Shown here: positions 8,238-16,057 of the stretch, piece by piece
How positions within the stretch are numbered: the first letter of the stretch is position 1
How the letters are laid out: each line of letters opens with the position of its first letter
Origin: Methylotenera sp.
Lineage (GTDB): Bacteria > Pseudomonadota > Gammaproteobacteria > Burkholderiales > Methylophilaceae
Reading direction: 5' to 3'
NCBI GenBank assembly: GCA_020622105.1
Contig: JAHRYP010000025.1
Span: forward strand, 1 to 35,934
DNA: 35,934 nucleotides
Translations under genes and position numbers: made by a program
The notes under the pieces: model-generated
Told to the model about the DNA's origin: nothing
The model's database searches: none
What the model saw: the letters and a program-made list of their open reading frames with translations, nothing else

Positions 8238-8264
8238 ATACATTTGAGGCCTAACACTTACCGA

Positions 8265-8534
8265 AATGCATACGCCACGTACATTGAGTGCTATTTAAGA
8301 AGCTCTTTAGGTCAATTTCAATTTTTTCAAAAAAATAACGGTGGAATTATTCCAGAACTGAATCAGTCAGCACTTAAAGATATTTCAGTTATCGTGCCAC
8401 CTGTAGAAAGGCAAACCGAGATTGCCGCCCATGTGACAAAAATTAGGGTAAAAGCAAAACAGTTACAAGCAGAATCTGCCAATCTGTTAGCTAAAGCTAA
8501 AGCAGATATTGAGCGCATGATTTTGGGAAATTAA
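8265..8534 (+). pseudogene. C-terminal remnant of type I restriction specificity subunit (HsdS)
   Basis: Only the last ~90 codons of an HsdS-type gene are present. The frame shows YIECYLRSSLGQ, NNGGIIPELNQSALKDISVIVPP and then a long helix QTEIAAHVTKIRVKAKQLQAES...LLAKAKADIERMILGN. This is the typical end of a target-recognition domain followed by the conserved coiled-coil spacer. A full HsdS has about 400-450 residues. Upstream of about 8265 the frame runs through the palindromic repeats and has only a GTG at 8202 as start, so the 5' part is missing. No hsdM or hsdR is in the window. It is inferred to be a leftover from rearrangement in the island. Confidence 0.75.
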
Positions 8535-8594
8535 ACTGGGCATTTTAGGTATTACTTTAAATGCTAAAGCTACACTGCAACACATACTAACTTC

Positions 8595-8674
8595 TCAGGT
8601 GTTGCGCAGAAAGGTATAGCATCACTCGTTGTAACACCTGAAACACTAGCAACACGTAAAACAGACACCTGAAA
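8595..8674. repeat. Short repeats around ACACCTGA downstream of the integrase
   Basis: TCAGGTGTT (8595-8603) and AACACCTGA (8633-8641) form a 9-base perfect inverted repeat with a long spacer. A further direct copy ACACCTGAAA is at 8665-8674, matching 8634-8643. They sit between the HsdS remnant and the integrase stop codon. They might be protein-binding sites of the recombination machinery, or a weak terminator; nothing decides between these. Confidence 0.35.
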
Positions 8675-8677
8675 ACC

Positions 8678-9919
8678 TTACGCTTGCTTAAAGGACAAAA
8701 CTTTTGCTCCGTCTCTGGCAATATCGAGTTGGTCACTCCACCACTGGGCTAATTCTCTACGCTCTTTATCGTATGTAGCTTCATTGTAGGTTTCTCTAAT
8801 TTGGTCTTTATCGCTATGTGATAAAAACGCCTCGATTACGTCTTTTCTGAATAACGCACTTTCATTTGCCTGTGTGCTGAAGAAATGACGACATCCATGA
8901 GGCACGATATGATAATCCGTAAATACAGCCCGAAAGCATTTGCGTATAGTTGCTTCAGAGAGTGGTTTGCTGGGGACTCTTGAGGCAAACAAGTAAGGGG
9001 TGTGCCGAGTGTATTCTCGCAGCTCTTTTAATGCGTTCAGCACCTGCTTTGATAACATCACAGTATGAGACTTAGACATGTACTTACGACTTTTAGCTTG
9101 CTCTAGTGGCAATGTCCATATTGCCTTATCTAAATCAAACTCAACCCATTTAGCACACCTAACTTCACTAGGCCTTTGTGCAAAATGCATATGCAAGTAA
9201 ACGCATGTTGAAACCTCAAGGCTTCCTGCATATTCGGAAAGGTTGCGTAATAACTTACCAGCATCTAGAGTACTTTTGAGGCGCGGGAATTTCTCTCCAA
9301 CGTGCTTGTGCAGTCGAACGTCTTTTAGTGGAATTGGATTTTCTGAGATTATGTTGTCGCTTAGAGCAAAGTCAAAGACAGACTTAATCCATCCGCGTGT
9401 CTTTTCCATAATCTCTAAAGCACCACGCTTTTGCATTACTAGTAAACATTTACGCACCAGCAAATTATCTATTTCGTTAATTGGAATATTGCCGAGCATG
9501 CCATAGACGTTAGCATTAAAGGTTTGCTTTATTTTCAGGAGCGTGGAAGGTGCTAAATCACGCGCTTTAACCTCTATCCAATCTTGTGCAACTGTTTTAA
9601 AAGTTTTGTCTGCATCATCTGCACTTTTAAGCTTAGCAAGCTTAGATGCCACTACTGGGTCTATATGCTCAATCTTTACCTGTTTCTGCATATTACGAGC
9701 CATCTCACGCGCATCACTTAGGGACAGCATAGGATAGACACCTAACTGAATAAGCTTTCGCTTACCGTTTAGCGTGGTACGGAGTTGAAAGTATTTACTA
9801 CCGTTTTCATGAGCAAGTAAAGCTAGTCCCTTTCCATCCCTCATGGGGTTTGGCTTATCACCATACTTAAATGCTTTGATTGTTAGGTCGTCTAGTAAGT
9901 CTGACTTTAGCTTTGCCAT
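8678..9919 (-). CDS. int: P4-type tyrosine integrase of the island
   Basis: Site-specific recombinase of 413 residues that catalyses insertion and excision at the tRNA-Leu gene. The N-terminal ~100 residues match the arm-binding domain of P4-like integrases (LTIKAF, DGKGLALL, LGVYPMLSLSDAR). The core-binding region follows at about 105-200. The catalytic domain has Arg249 in FAQRPSEVR, His341 and Arg344 in PHGCRHFFST, His368 in LSHSD and Tyr378 in RETYNE, with the typical tail RRELAQWWSDQLD. All catalytic residues are present, so the enzyme is probably active. It starts at ATG 9919, 164 bases from the tRNA, a usual position for an integrase next to its attachment site. There is no clear ribosome binding site; nested inverted repeats lie directly upstream. 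Confidence 0.95.
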   Translation of the reverse strand: MAKLKSDLLDDLTIKAFKYGDKPNPMRDGKGLALLAHENGSKYFQLRTTLNGKRKLIQLGVYPMLSLSDAREMARNMQKQVKIEHIDPVVASKLAKLKSADDADKTFKTVAQDWIEVKARDLAPSTLLKIKQTFNANVYGMLGNIPINEIDNLLVRKCLLVMQKRGALEIMEKTRGWIKSVFDFALSDNIISENPIPLKDVRLHKHVGEKFPRLKSTLDAGKLLRNLSEYAGSLEVSTCVYLHMHFAQRPSEVRCAKWVEFDLDKAIWTLPLEQAKSRKYMSKSHTVMLSKQVLNALKELREYTRHTPYLFASRVPSKPLSEATIRKCFRAVFTDYHIVPHGCRHFFSTQANESALFRKDVIEAFLSHSDKDQIRETYNEATYDKERRELAQWWSDQLDIARDGAKVLSFKQA

Positions 9920-9920
9920 A

Positions 9921-9973
9921 AAAGGTATAAAAATAAACTGAGGTATATCTTTATACCTATTTTTATACCCTTT
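9921..9973. promoter_or_regulatory. Nested inverted repeats (GGTATA) in the integrase leader
   Basis: Four copies of GGTATA occur within 50 bases, two in each orientation: 9923-9928, 9942-9947, 9952-9957 (TATACC) and 9964-9969 (TATACC). The inner pair is part of AGGTATA/TATACCT (9941-9947/9952-9958). The outer pair is part of a longer match, AAAGGTATAAAAATA (9921-9935) against 9958-9973 with one extra base. They directly precede the integrase ATG, where a regulator or excisionase, perhaps the AlpA-like protein, could act. The structure could also mask the start codon in the mRNA. Confidence 0.6.
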
Positions 9974-9984
9974 GTATATGGACT

Positions 9985-10004
9985 GATTTAGACGGATTTA
10001 GACC
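9985..10004. repeat. Tandem 10-base repeat GATTTAGAC(g/c)
   Basis: Two adjacent copies of GATTTAGAC at 9985-9993 and 9995-10003 lie between the integrase and the tRNA 3' end. Related TTTAGAC occurs again near 10058. Such direct repeats can be arm-type integrase binding sites, but this is a guess from position. Confidence 0.35.
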
Positions 10005-10082
10005 TGTGGAGACAGTTATTTTACTTAACTTGTTGAATTTAATGAGGTTATTGACTACTTTAGACTGCTTTGGATTACTTTT

Positions 10083-10167
10083 TGGTGCCGACGGAGAGAC
10101 TCGAACTCTCACGACTTTCGTCACTACCCCCTCAAGATAGCGTGTCTACCAATTCCACCACGACGGC
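10083..10167 (-). tRNA. tRNA-Leu (anticodon GAG), island attachment site
   Basis: A class II tRNA cloverleaf of 85 bases including an encoded CCA (10083-10085). The 5' acceptor strand is GCCGTCG and the 3' strand CGTCGGC; they pair except for a U-U at position 5/68. The D arm holds GTGG...AATTGGTAGA, the anticodon stem is CTATC/GGTAG with loop TTGAGGG (anticodon GAG), the long variable arm closes as GAC/GTC, and the T arm is GAGAG-TTCGAGT-CTCTC. It follows secG by 29 bases in the same direction. The integrase lies directly downstream, so the 3' half is the probable attB/attL core. No second copy of the tRNA 3' end is visible in the island part of the window. Confidence 0.96.
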
Positions 10168-10196
10168 ATTTTTTGAGCGAACGCTCAACATTACAA

Positions 10197-10541
10197 TTAT
10201 TTTGGAACCACCTCAGCAGCAGGCGCTTCCGGTTTAACTGCCGCAGGGGCCGCTTCATCCGCGCCTACAGTTTTAGCTGCATGCGACTTCACTACACTGA
10301 CATCACCAGCCTTATGACTCGCCATGTAAGCGAGAGTAAGACTGGTTGTAAAAAATACAATCACGAACCCCGCAGTTGCGCGACTCATAAAATTAGAAGA
10401 CCCAGAAACACCAAACAGGCTTCCAGATGCCCCGCTACCAAAGGACGCGCCCATATCAGCACCCTTGCCGTGTTGCAATAGCACTAAGCCAATTACACCG
10501 ATAGCCGCCAACACATGAACTACTAAAACCAATTTTTCCAT
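10197..10541 (-). CDS. secG: Preprotein translocase subunit SecG
   Basis: Small inner-membrane subunit of the SecYEG channel that helps SecA-driven export. The frame (114 aa) begins at ATG 10541 with an AAAGG site; an in-frame TTG two codons earlier is not needed. Two membrane segments are visible: LVLVVHVLAAIGVIGLVLLQ (about 4-23) and AGFVIVFFTTSLTLAYM (about 57-73). Between them is the family signature GKGADMGASFGSGASGSLFG. The tail is rich in Ala, Pro and Glu, as is common. It lies between tpiA and tRNA-Leu, the usual arrangement in beta- and gammaproteobacteria, where the nuo operon normally follows. Confidence 0.95.
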   Translation of the reverse strand: MEKLVLVVHVLAAIGVIGLVLLQHGKGADMGASFGSGASGSLFGVSGSSNFMSRATAGFVIVFFTTSLTLAYMASHKAGDVSVVKSHAAKTVGADEAAPAAVKPEAPAAEVVPK

Positions 10542-10606
10542 TTTCAACCTTTAACGCCAAACAAGCTAATTACAAGCAACCCAATCATGAGCCTAGAGCC
10601 TTAAAA

Positions 10607-11359
10607 TCAGTTTGCTGCCCGGCATATTCCTTCAAATTCTTCAGCGGTTAATGAGCCTCTGCCAATCAAACCGCCATCAATATCCTGCATAACGAATAAT
10701 TGTACCGCATTTTGCGAATTTACGCTCCCCCCGTAGAGGATTTTCAAGCTATTTGCTGCGCTCTCATCATGCGCTGCAATTCGTCCTCGAATAAATTCAT
10801 GCATATTCTGTGCCTGCTCTGGAGTCGCTGCCAAACCGCTACCAATAGCCCATATCGGCTCGTAAGCAACAACAGCGTTAGCAAACATGGATGCACCATA
10901 GGTGTTGATGATAGTATCTATCTGCTTCGCCACTACCATTTCCATCACACCAGCCTCGCGCTCAATCAGAGTTTCACCTACGCATAGAATCGGTGTAAGT
11001 CCGTGCGATTTGGCTTGCATAAATTTTGTAGCAATATTTTCATCAGACTCACAATAAGCAGTAGCCCGCTCAGAATGACCTACAATTACATGGGTCGCAC
11101 CAAAATCCTGCAGCATACCAACACTTACCTCGCCGGTATAAGCCCCTACCAAATCTTTACTCAGATTCTGAGCACCCCATGCAATAGAAGTTCCCGCCAA
11201 TAAAGACTGCGCCTGCGCGAGGTATGGATAAGGCACACAGACAACAATATCGACATTTTCCAAAGGTTTTAATTTTTGAATATACGCCTCTAGAAGCTGT
11301 CGGTTCGCGCTCAGGTTACCGTGCATTTTCCAATTGGCAACTACTAATTTCCGCGGCAT
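10607..11359 (-). CDS. tpiA: Triose-phosphate isomerase
   Basis: Converts dihydroxyacetone phosphate to glyceraldehyde 3-phosphate in the cytoplasm. 250 residues, full length. Active-site residues are present: Asn9/Lys11 in ANWKMHG, His95 in VIVGHSER, Glu167 in [10 protein letters not shown] and the phosphate-gripping YGGSV (209-213). The flexible loop reads AIGSG instead of the commonest AIGTG, a mild and tolerated change. The gene lies 65 bases upstream of secG and 97 bases downstream of nnrD, so it may have its own promoter in that gap. Confidence 0.97.
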   Translation of the reverse strand: MPRKLVVANWKMHGNLSANRQLLEAYIQKLKPLENVDIVVCVPYPYLAQAQSLLAGTSIAWGAQNLSKDLVGAYTGEVSVGMLQDFGATHVIVGHSERATAYCESDENIATKFMQAKSHGLTPILCVGETLIEREAGVMEMVVAKQIDTIINTYGASMFANAVVAYEPIWAIGSGLAATPEQAQNMHEFIRGRIAAHDESAANSLKILYGGSVNSQNAVQLFVMQDIDGGLIGRGSLTAEEFEGICRAAN

Positions 11360-11456
11360 GTGAACCTTAATTTATTGTTTTATCGATGTTTTAAAACTGG
11401 CGCCATTCTAGCTTCATGACCTATGATCGTCAATTAAGATCAGCTGTGCTTACTGA

Positions 11457-12323
11457 CTAATTCTGATTAAGTTGATTAATTACGCTTCGCACTTCCAGCA
11501 ACACCTCGGACGCCACTACTCCTCGTGGACCAATTCCGCCTGCGACAAGATTATCTGCGGCTAAGCCATGCGCAAAAACACCGAGCTTGGCAGCATCATC
11601 CGGCTTAACCCCCTGTGTAATAAAGCTGGCAATAATACCCGTCAGCACATCGCCGGTGCCTCCGCTGGCGAGTGCCGGATTACCTGTAGTATTCACAAAA
11701 CAAGCACCATCAGGATATGCGCAGATACTTGCGGCACCTTTAAGCACACAAACCACATTGAATTTTTTCGCCAGCTTCATAGCAGCCTCGGCACGGCTGC
11801 TATGAATAAATTCAGAACTCACACCTAAGAGCCGCGCAGCTTCACCGGCATGCGGCGTAATAATAGTCTGTGCGTGTCGTTTTTTAAGCAGCTCAGCCAA
11901 GTGCGCATGTTCCGCAATCAAGTTAAGCGCATCGGCATCAAGCACTATCGGCATCGCCTGTCCGACTGGTGAAGTTAGCCACCATATAAGCAGTTCAATT
12001 GCCTGAATAGACTGCCCAAGACCGGGCCCGATGGCGACACAATCCAGCTGCTTTAAATGCACCAAAGCCGCAGGTGTGCGCATCATGATTTCCGGGTGAT
12101 TCAAATCTACAAGCGGTGCATTTTTACTTAACATTGCCGCATAAACACGACCCGCACCGCTGAACAATGCAGCACGCGCTGCCAGCAGCACAGCACCGAC
12201 CATACCTTCATCACCGCCGATAACTGCAACACTACCGCAGGAACCCTTGTGCGATTCAGTGCCACGTGGCGGCAATACGTTCTCAAACATGCTTTTAACT
12301 AATAATTGATGATCAGTTTCCAT
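11457..12323 (-). CDS. nnrD: ADP-dependent (S)-NAD(P)H-hydrate dehydratase
   Basis: Repairs hydrated NADH and NADPH, which form spontaneously, using ADP (or ATP). Ribokinase-like fold, 288 residues from ATG 12323, which has a strong GAGGTGG site; a TTG eight codons earlier is a poorer choice. Family motifs: GSVAVIGGDEGMVGA near the N-terminus, VLDADALN (about 127-134), TPHAGEAARL (156-165) and NPALASGGTGDVLTG (about 215-229), the nucleotide-binding loop. It is the stand-alone dehydratase; the epimerase domain that is fused to it in E. coli YjeF/NnrE-D is absent and must be elsewhere. It is 39 bases downstream of recJ, probably co-transcribed. Confidence 0.93.
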   Translation of the reverse strand: METDHQLLVKSMFENVLPPRGTESHKGSCGSVAVIGGDEGMVGAVLLAARAALFSGAGRVYAAMLSKNAPLVDLNHPEIMMRTPAALVHLKQLDCVAIGPGLGQSIQAIELLIWWLTSPVGQAMPIVLDADALNLIAEHAHLAELLKKRHAQTIITPHAGEAARLLGVSSEFIHSSRAEAAMKLAKKFNVVCVLKGAASICAYPDGACFVNTTGNPALASGGTGDVLTGIIASFITQGVKPDDAAKLGVFAHGLAADNLVAGGIGPRGVVASEVLLEVRSVINQLNQN

Positions 12324-12362
12324 AGTAGCCACCTCAATATCATGCAAATATTGCTCTAATTA

Positions 12363-14078
12363 TTAAGCACTGACAAAACGCAAATTCAGCTGTACCTTTT
12401 GCGCCCCATTATAACTGTTAGTTTGCAACTGATAGGCAGCCTGTATACGGTCACCTGGCAAATCCGTCTGGTTAAAATAAATCGCATCAACTTCAATTCT
12501 GGAACGACTTGAAGCTGGCAGATTAGATACTGGCTTCAACGTCAATTTCAAGTGTTTCTCGCCAAGCACACGCTGACTAAGCACTTCAAACTCATCATAA
12601 AATAAAGGCGGCGCAAAGCCCTGCCCCCACACTTGACTCTCCAATAGCTGTGCTGTCTGCAATGTCATATCCTGAGAAGTTAAGCCGCCATCCACTTCCA
12701 GCACAGACTCCAGATCAGCTTCCGTAATCAAACTTCTGACCACCGCCTCAAAGCCATGCTTGAACAGCTCAAAGTCATCGCCTCTGATCGTTAACCCGGC
12801 AGCCATGGCATGACCGCCAAACTTTAAAATAAGATGCGGCTGATGTTTGCTTAACAAATCAAGCGCATCGCGCAGATGCAACCCCGGAATCGATCGCCCC
12901 GACCCCTTGATTAAACCGTCACCCGCATCTGCAAATGCAATCACCGGCCGGTGATGCCGCTCTTTAATGCGTGAAGCCAGAATACCGATCACGCCCTGAT
13001 GCCAGTCCGGCTGGAACATGCTGATTGAGTATTGGCCTTTCATCTCTATATCGTCCAGCGCAATATTTGCGCTATCCTGCATATCCGCTTCTATGCTGCG
13101 GCGTTGCAGGTTTAAGCTATGTAACTGCTGCGCAATCTGCATTGCTTCGATTTCTGAGCCTGCCAGCAAACATTGAATCCCCAGCGTCATATCATCCAGA
13201 CGCCCCGCTGCATTCAATCGCGGCCCCACATAGAAGCCCAGATCCTGCGCTGTCGCTTTTACCGGCTCGCGCCCGGCAATTTTCAGCAAAGCTGTAATGC
13301 CGTAACTGCAAGCGCCGGCACGAATCCTGCGCAACCCCTGCTCGACCAAAATTCGATTATTCTCATCCAGCTTCACCAGATCAGCCACTGTACCCAGCGC
13401 TACCAGATCCAGCAGCTCAGTAAGATTAGGTTCCGGTTGCTGCGCGTAAATACCGCGCTCACGAAATTCTGCACGCAACGCTAGCAAACCATAAAACATG
13501 ACGCCTACACCTGCAAGATTCTTACTTGCAAAGCTACAGCCATGTTGATTCGGGTTAATAATGCAGGCAGCTTGCGGGGTTTCCTGACCCGGCAGGTGAT
13601 GGTCCGTAATCAGCACCTGCATACCAAGCGCATTGGCAGCCGCAACGCCATCAACACTGGCGATACCGTTATCCACGGTAATGATTACATCCGGCTTTTG
13701 TGTGGCAGCAAGCGCTACGATTTCTGGCGTTAAGCCATAACCATACTCAAAACGATTTGGCACTAAAAAACCTACATCGGCACCGAATTCCCGCAAGCCT
13801 TTGACGGCGACCGCAGTTGCTGTCGCGCCATCAGCATCATAATCTCCGATCACCAACAGCTTTTTATTGGCCTGAATTGCATCTGCCAGCAATTTGGCCA
13901 TTTGCTTGTTATTGGTCAGACTATTGGGCGGTAACAAGTTACTCAAGTTTATCGAAACCTGTGCAACATCAGCTACGCCACGCGCAGCAAAAAGCCGCGC
14001 CATTAGCGGTGACAGCCCTGCATTCTGTAAATATTCGGCTGAAGTGTTTGATACAGAACGTTGTTTGATTACAGTCAT
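12363..14078 (-). CDS. recJ: Single-stranded-DNA-specific exonuclease RecJ
   Basis: 5'-3' single-strand exonuclease that acts in recombination and mismatch or base-excision repair. 571 residues, complete. The DHH phosphoesterase motifs are present: VIGDYDADGATATA (about 77-90), TVDNGI (Asp136) and TDHH (158-161). A DHHA1 domain with GSGRSIPGLHLRDAL and the GGHAMAAGLT motif follows, and the C-terminal OB-fold region ends at residue 571. It lies 12 bases downstream of the RpfE-like gene, an arrangement also known from Xanthomonas (rpfE next to recJ). Confidence 0.96.
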   Translation of the reverse strand: MTVIKQRSVSNTSAEYLQNAGLSPLMARLFAARGVADVAQVSINLSNLLPPNSLTNNKQMAKLLADAIQANKKLLVIGDYDADGATATAVAVKGLREFGADVGFLVPNRFEYGYGLTPEIVALAATQKPDVIITVDNGIASVDGVAAANALGMQVLITDHHLPGQETPQAACIINPNQHGCSFASKNLAGVGVMFYGLLALRAEFRERGIYAQQPEPNLTELLDLVALGTVADLVKLDENNRILVEQGLRRIRAGACSYGITALLKIAGREPVKATAQDLGFYVGPRLNAAGRLDDMTLGIQCLLAGSEIEAMQIAQQLHSLNLQRRSIEADMQDSANIALDDIEMKGQYSISMFQPDWHQGVIGILASRIKERHHRPVIAFADAGDGLIKGSGRSIPGLHLRDALDLLSKHQPHLILKFGGHAMAAGLTIRGDDFELFKHGFEAVVRSLITEADLESVLEVDGGLTSQDMTLQTAQLLESQVWGQGFAPPLFYDEFEVLSQRVLGEKHLKLTLKPVSNLPASSRSRIEVDAIYFNQTDLPGDRIQAAYQLQTNSYNGAQKVQLNLRFVSA

Positions 14079-14090
14079 TTTTAGATACAG

Positions 14091-15053
14091 TCACTTCAAA
14101 TATATAGCAACAGGTTTACTTTTACGCCAGAATTTATAGGTCTCGACCGGCCTGATTGTGGCAACCAGCGTCTTTTCATAGCAGCCGAGATTTAACGTCA
14201 ATTGTTCAATTTTTCCGGCTCTTAATGCCTCCCACAATACATTAAAATTTGCGTCATCAGATAGATGATGACCTGGCAATTCCAAACGCGCATGTAAATG
14301 GGCATCTATGTGCTGTAAAATTTTGGGCAATGGCTCCTTTACAGACTGAATGGCCAAACCAGAGCATTGCGCAAGACCACGATAGAGTGGACTGTTGGCA
14401 ACAAACAGATCTATACCACTTTCGGGAGGTAACGTCTGTGGCATAAAGCCGCCGCCGGAAAGCCAAACACTGTTAATAGCAGCTTGATGCTTAGACTCAC
14501 GCTGGATATTGACGGAATGATCATGCAGCAGCATTTGAATTTCATTCAGGTAGGAAACCCAAGCTGACGCCGCAGGGCCTTGCGGCATGAATTGATAGAT
14601 ATTGCGATCCATGGCGACACTGGGCAACGTGGTTTGAATTTCCGGCATCTGTTTTAAGTGTAAATACCATGCGCCTGAGTTGCCAATACAAAACGTCATG
14701 CCATCCTGACTGAAATGCTGATTCAAGCTGGCAATGATTATGTCCGCATGCGCACGATCCACCTGTAGCGGTGCAGGCTCACTTAAACTGAAGCTGTCAC
14801 GCTGCAATAGCAAATGTACCGGGTCTGCGCGTAACCAGTAGGTGCCACCAACAGCCAAACCATCTGTATTGGCAGCAATTGCCGCTATTGGATAATCCGG
14901 TGTTTCTAACAATCCATGCTGTGCACAAACCAATGCCTCAAGCGGCATATCCAACTGCCTGACCTTCGCCCTTGATATCAAACGCGCCAAAGCACTATCG
15001 GCAGGCAAGGCGAGCAGGTTGTGACTCAAAGAACAATCGACAGTTAGTTTCAC
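14091..15053 (-). CDS. RpfE-type regulatory protein (function unclear)
   Basis: A 320-residue soluble protein that resembles the RpfE-type proteins encoded next to recJ in beta- and gammaproteobacteria. These have been annotated as regulatory or as phosphoglycerate-mutase-like, without a firm biochemical role. Visible features: YWLRADPVHLLLQRD near residue 77, SVWLSGGGFMP about two thirds along, and a basic C-terminal end FWRKSKPVAIYLK. The frame starts with GTG at 15053; no good ribosome binding site is seen. Identification rests on the neighbour recJ and recalled family features, so it is moderately sure. Confidence 0.75.
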   Translation of the reverse strand: MKLTVDCSLSHNLLALPADSALARLISRAKVRQLDMPLEALVCAQHGLLETPDYPIAAIAANTDGLAVGGTYWLRADPVHLLLQRDSFSLSEPAPLQVDRAHADIIIASLNQHFSQDGMTFCIGNSGAWYLHLKQMPEIQTTLPSVAMDRNIYQFMPQGPAASAWVSYLNEIQMLLHDHSVNIQRESKHQAAINSVWLSGGGFMPQTLPPESGIDLFVANSPLYRGLAQCSGLAIQSVKEPLPKILQHIDAHLHARLELPGHHLSDDANFNVLWEALRAGKIEQLTLNLGCYEKTLVATIRPVETYKFWRKSKPVAIYLK

Positions 15054-15136
15054 TATATTAATTTACGTAATTTTAATTAACTGTAATTTTACTTGTAAGT
15101 GACTGTACAAGGGGTAAATCTAGTGAAATAGCAATA

Positions 15137-15172
15137 AAAAACCTGACAGCTTTTTAAAACTGTCAGGTTTAT
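15137..15172 (-). terminator. Rho-independent terminator downstream of the glycine-zipper gene
   Basis: AACCTGACAG and CTGTCAGGTT form a 10-bp stem around an A/T-rich loop; on the minus strand it is followed by a run of T. It lies 44 bases beyond the stop of the glycine-zipper gene. It also insulates the rpfE-like/recJ cluster. Confidence 0.9.
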
Positions 15173-15215
15173 TTGTGATAGTAAAAGTTACAGTGAAACT
15201 TAGCTTCACACCATG

Positions 15216-15884
15216 TTAATAATAACGAGGCTCACCACGGTAATCTCTGTCATTCCAATCACGATGTTTACCATGTCCTTTACGCTTGCCTGGCTTGTCG
15301 TAATATGCCGGTTCTCGATAGCTCACTTGCGATACCATGCGGCTATTAGGCGCTACGGCCACATTTACATCAATATAGCGGCCCGGATGCTCATTGGTAA
15401 CCGTATTATAAATTCTACCGTTATATTCATAAGCAACCAGATAACCCACATTCACGGTTTGCCAATTATCAACCTGATAGCAGCTTTGAACCGGCACAGT
15501 ACGTGTCGTGACTACATTGTTTCTGCTGTTTGCGATGCGGTCACCTGCAATTGCACCTACACCGGCACCGACCGCAGTTGCAGCAACACGACCACTGCCA
15601 CGCCCCACCGTATTGCCTAACAGACCGCCGGCAATGCCGCCGATGACAGCACCTGTAATTGAGTGACCACGATCTTCGCGATAACTTTGCTGCTGATATT
15701 CGGTATGGCATTCATCACGCGGCACATTCACGCGCTCGGTTTGCGGTGTGACTGAGAGCACACGGGCAGTGTCAGTATACATATCGCCTGCCATTACTGG
15801 TGTTGCAAATGCTGCTGCCAAAAAAGCCGGAGCAAACATCGCTACACGAACGCCATTTACAACATTAAACTTAATATTACGCAT
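15216..15884 (-). CDS. Glycine-zipper 2TM envelope protein
   Basis: Exported 222-residue protein. A signal peptide ends near VMA-GD (residue 32). Residues about 73-118 form the glycine-zipper membrane domain (ITGAVIGGIAGGLLGNTVG and AVGAGVGAIAGDRIA), as in the 17-kDa surface antigen family. Before it is a Cys-containing segment (RDECHTEY), after it another Cys (VQSCYQV); these might pair. The C-terminus is rich in Lys, Arg, His and Tyr. The role is unknown; such proteins are often linked to envelope stress or membrane stability. AAGGAG lies 6 bases before the ATG. A terminator follows. Confidence 0.85.
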   Translation of the reverse strand: MRNIKFNVVNGVRVAMFAPAFLAAAFATPVMAGDMYTDTARVLSVTPQTERVNVPRDECHTEYQQQSYREDRGHSITGAVIGGIAGGLLGNTVGRGSGRVAATAVGAGVGAIAGDRIANSRNNVVTTRTVPVQSCYQVDNWQTVNVGYLVAYEYNGRIYNTVTNEHPGRYIDVNVAVAPNSRMVSQVSYREPAYYDKPGKRKGHGKHRDWNDRDYRGEPRYY

Positions 15885-15901
15885 TTAACTTCTCCTTTAT
15901 T

Positions 15902-15988
15902 GCTTGTTTTTATCAAGCTATTTGCACAGCTATCATTCAATCGGGTTACCGATTTCTGCATGGTGCATCAATCAATAAATCATGCAGA
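15902..15988. repeat. Small hairpins between polymerase and glycine-zipper genes
   Basis: The gap 15885-16057 holds GCTTG/CAAGC (15902-15918), TCGG/CCGA (15941-15952) and TCTGCATG/CATGCAGA (15955-15962 and 15981-15988). The first sits just upstream of the ribosome binding site of the glycine-zipper gene. They may be operators or leader structures. No clear terminator for the polymerase gene is seen. Confidence 0.35.
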
Positions 15989-16057
15989 TGGTCATTCAAC
16001 GGCACTCGATTTAATTTAGCTGACAGGGAGTTGTTAATGTTGTGTAACTAATGATTT

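Noticed and set aside
8202-8264. GTG start of the HsdS fragment as a real short gene
   Set aside because: The first ~20 codons run through the palindromic repeat and do not look like HsdS; the frame is better read as a remnant.
1-10082. Second copy of the tRNA-Leu 3' end as the far att site
   Set aside because: No match to the tRNA 3' sequence was seen by eye in the island part, so the far end is probably outside the window.
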